Assembly: GCF_042660285.1 (NCBI RefSeq)
Contig: NZ_JBHSTP010000004.1
Coordinates: 223,017 to 287,016 of the forward strand
Direction of reading: 5' to 3'
DNA: 64,000 nt
Source: Luethyella okanaganae
Lineage (GTDB): Bacteria; Actinomycetota; Actinomycetes; Actinomycetales; Microbacteriaceae
Of this stretch, positions 62,271-64,000 are shown one piece after another (position 1 is the stretch's first letter; each line of letters begins with the position of its first letter). Made by a program: the position numbers and the translations under genes. Under the pieces are notes generated by a model that saw only the letters and a list, made by a program, of their open reading frames with translations, had not been told where the DNA came from and made no database searches.

Positions 62271-63590
62271 TCAGGCGGCACAGCCGAAGGAGGAGGAACC
62301 CGGCTCGGGTTCCGGCGCCCACTCCGGCCGTGGACGCGGATCGTCGACGACATTCCACTGTCCGTCGATCTGCTCGTACCGCCACGCGGGGCCTTCGCCC
62401 AGAAAGGCGGCGAGCGCAGCGATCAGAGCCTCGACATCGGCGTCCGACGACCCCAACCCGAAGCTCGCGCGCAGTGCCGGTTGCGCGATCCCCAATCGCG
62501 ACAGCAGAGGATGCGCGCAGAACTTGCCGTCGCGCAGCCCGATCCCCCACTCCGCCGAGAGATAGCTCGCGACGAGACGGGAGTCCGCTCCTTCGACGGT
62601 GAACGAGACCACGCCGACCGGGTCGACACTGTCGGAGAACAGTCGATGCACCCGCACACCGGGCAGCTGCTCGAGTCCGGAGACGAGTCGTTCTCGCAGG
62701 GCCGACTCGTGATCGTGCCAGGCACCGGGGTCGAGCTCGTCGAGCGCGCGGATGGCACGAGCCAACGCGACGACGCCGAGCACATTGGGCGAGCCCGCCT
62801 CGTGACGCGCGGGTCCGGTCCGCCAGTCTGCGCCATCGAGCGTGACGGTCGTCACTGCGCCCCCGCCGCGGAGGTAGGGAGGGGCGACGTCGAGCCAGTC
62901 CCGCCGTCCGACCAGGACGCCAGCGCCGAACGGCGCATAGGTCTTGTGCCCCGAGAAGGCCAGATAGTCCACGCCGTCGAACGCGAGGTCGACCCGGCGA
63001 TGCGGAACGAGCTGCGCACCGTCGACGGCGAGCCGGGCACCGTGCCGATGGGCGATCGTCGCCAGCCTGCGTAATGGGAGGGTCTCCCCCGTCACATTGC
63101 TCGCCCCGGTCACCGTGACCAGAGAGGCGGGTCGCGCGGCGAGCTCGCTGTCGACGAGACGCAGGGACTCCTCGAGCGTCCCGGCCGCAGGGACGACACG
63201 AGCCGCATGTTCCATCCATGGCAGGAGGTTCGCATGATGCTCGATGTCAAGCAGCACCGTCTCTCCGGGAACGGCCGAGGCGAGGAGTTTGAGCGAGTCC
63301 GTGGTGTTGCGAGTGAAGATCACCGCGTCGTCCGTTCGGGCGCCGAGGAAGGCGCCGACGAGCCGGCGGGCGTGCTCGTAAGCGGCGGTCGACACCTGCG
63401 AAGCGTATCCGGCACCGCGGTGCACGCTCGCATAGAGCGGAAGCACCTCGTTGAGGTGGGTCGCGACCGATTCAAGCGCCGGGGTGCTCGCGGCGTAGTC
63501 GAGGTTCACGTAGCGCGCATCGCCTCCCGTCACGAGAGGCACCCGGAGGTCGCCGCCGATGACGGGAAGCAGAGGACAGTCGGAGGTCAT
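62271..63590 (-). CDS. cysteine-desulfurase-like aminotransferase class V enzyme
   Basis: 439 residues from the ATG at 63590. A PLP fold-type I enzyme: VNLDYAASTPALESV, DIEHHANLLPW, LAVDGAQLVPHRRVDL (Asp190), FSGHKTYAPFGAG (Lys216 binds PLP) and RDGKFCAHPLLSRLG (Cys358 at the position of the catalytic loop). It resembles SufS/CsdA but lacks the RxGHHCA motif, so the substrate could be cysteine or another amino acid. It starts 4 bp after the stop of a 55-residue ORF. Confidence 0.88.
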   Translation of the reverse strand: MTSDCPLLPVIGGDLRVPLVTGGDARYVNLDYAASTPALESVATHLNEVLPLYASVHRGAGYASQVSTAAYEHARRLVGAFLGARTDDAVIFTRNTTDSLKLLASAVPGETVLLDIEHHANLLPWMEHAARVVPAAGTLEESLRLVDSELAARPASLVTVTGASNVTGETLPLRRLATIAHRHGARLAVDGAQLVPHRRVDLAFDGVDYLAFSGHKTYAPFGAGVLVGRRDWLDVAPPYLRGGGAVTTVTLDGADWRTGPARHEAGSPNVLGVVALARAIRALDELDPGAWHDHESALRERLVSGLEQLPGVRVHRLFSDSVDPVGVVSFTVEGADSRLVASYLSAEWGIGLRDGKFCAHPLLSRLGIAQPALRASFGLGSSDADVEALIAALAAFLGEGPAWRYEQIDGQWNVVDDPRPRPEWAPEPEPGSSSFGCAA

Positions 63591-63594
63591 GGCT

Positions 63595-63762
63595 TCACCG
63601 TGCGCCGGACGAGACGCCATCCGCGAGGAGCGAGGTGCCGGACTCGCCAATCCTCGACGCCTCTTCGCGATCGAGCGCAAGAATCCCGCGCACGAACGAC
63701 ACGGTCTTCGACGGCGCGCGCAGGCTCGCCGAGGCTGCGACGACGTGCGACGTTTGTGGCAT
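63595..63762 (-). CDS. 55-residue protein upstream of the desulfurase-like gene
   Basis: It begins MPQTSHVVAASASLRAPSKT, continues VSFVRGILALDREEASRIGE and ends GVSSGAR. Codon use is strongly coding. Its stop lies 4 bp before the ATG of the enzyme, so the two are very likely coupled. No Cys is present. No ribosome site is visible; TAACGT ten bases before the ATG hints at a leaderless start. Function unknown. Confidence 0.6.
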   Translation of the reverse strand: MPQTSHVVAASASLRAPSKTVSFVRGILALDREEASRIGESGTSLLADGVSSGAR

Positions 63763-63933
63763 GAGACGACGTTAGGCGCACCCGACGGATACCGCCACAG
63801 CGTCCGACACACGACGTAAGACTCGCAGCACGGTGTATTCCGTCTGCATAGGGGCCCATGCCGGCTGGACGCTAAGAACAACCCGGAGGCCTGGATCGGT
63901 ACGGGCCGTTTTGTGTTTGGTGGGTTAACGTGG

Positions 63934-63959
63934 AATGGCCACCCGGGTGGGTGGCCATT
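63934..63959 (-). terminator. hairpin after 5S rRNA
   Basis: AATGGCCACCC / GGGTGGCCATT (11 bp, loop GGGT), 10 bp beyond the 5S end. It probably terminates the rRNA operon. Confidence 0.75.
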
Positions 63960-63969
63960 TCACTGGTGT

Positions 63970-64000
63970 TGTCCGGCGGTGTCCTACTCTCCCACAGGGT
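63970..64000 (-). rRNA. rrf: 5S rRNA (3' end, runs off the window)
   Basis: The minus strand reads CTGTGGGAGAGTAGGACACC and GCCGGACA, the conserved 3' end of actinobacterial 5S rRNA. The rest of the gene and the rRNA operon lie outside the window. Confidence 0.92.

Overview
The window is GC-rich chromosomal DNA from an actinobacterium, most likely of the family Microbacteriaceae. This rests on strong G/C bias at third codon positions, GTG starts and likely leaderless starts, an F420-0 ABC transporter set beside cofD, paired TPM-domain and PspA genes, and a tRNA-Arg(CCG) close to argS. It ends inside a 5S rRNA gene on the minus strand, so an rRNA operon abuts the right edge. No species can be named from the sequence alone.

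Layout. 1-1700: the 5' part of argS, a lipoprotein and tRNA-Arg. 1700-5750: an accessory patch beside the tRNA, with an IS481-type transposase remnant and a 2974-bp IS1595-family transposon (2712-5685). The transposon has 35-bp perfect terminal repeats and an 8-bp target duplication and carries cargo genes. It interrupts a RibD-C/dihydrofolate-reductase-type gene, whose reading frame is restored exactly when the element is removed in silico. 5900-16900: housekeeping and metabolic genes (PadR-regulated membrane protein, FAD monooxygenase, isoaspartyl methyltransferase, TPM/PspA envelope-stress pair, arginase-family enzyme, crotonase, serine dehydratase). 17000-22200: sulfurtransferase, DksA-type zinc-finger protein, and a three-gene type III polyketide synthase operon. 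22600-33000: an ArsR/AHSA1/hydrolase operon, acylphosphatase, a RecQ-like helicase fused to a phosphoribosyltransferase-like tail, a Cys/Met-rich copper-storage-type protein, peptidases and small membrane proteins. 33100-43500: a DarT-like protein without a visible DarG, a LysM lipoprotein, a DnaJ-NERD fusion, a phosphodiesterase, a Stealth sugar-phosphate transferase, and a large LuxR-type (LAL) regulator split by one in-frame amber codon.

43700-51250 is the second accessory region. It starts with a secreted protein with a YPIIADP motif and a hydrophobic, Cys-containing C-terminus, followed one base later by a 58-residue membrane protein: a candidate secreted effector and immunity pair. A 4.1-kb segment then lies between perfect 253-bp direct repeats of the 3' part of an arsR gene. 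It carries a luciferase-like (possibly F420-dependent) oxidoreductase, an ABC exporter, and the N-terminal remnant of a class III lanthipeptide synthetase (LanKC): the relic of a RiPP cluster.

51300-64000: an SDR gene divergent from arsR, the F420-0 transporter plus cofD operon, a Ski2-like helicase with a repeat-derived Gly/Ser insert, a DUF255 thioredoxin-fold protein, a cysteine-desulfurase-like enzyme preceded by a 55-codon ORF, and the rRNA operon terminus.

A recurrent feature is a set of long intergenic inverted repeats (arms of 14-22 bp), two of which share sequence. Several genes are decayed (IS481 remnant, RibD-C gene, a frameshifted hypothetical gene, a deleted DHFR-like gene, the split LAL regulator, the LanKC fragment), so the accessory DNA is still eroding.
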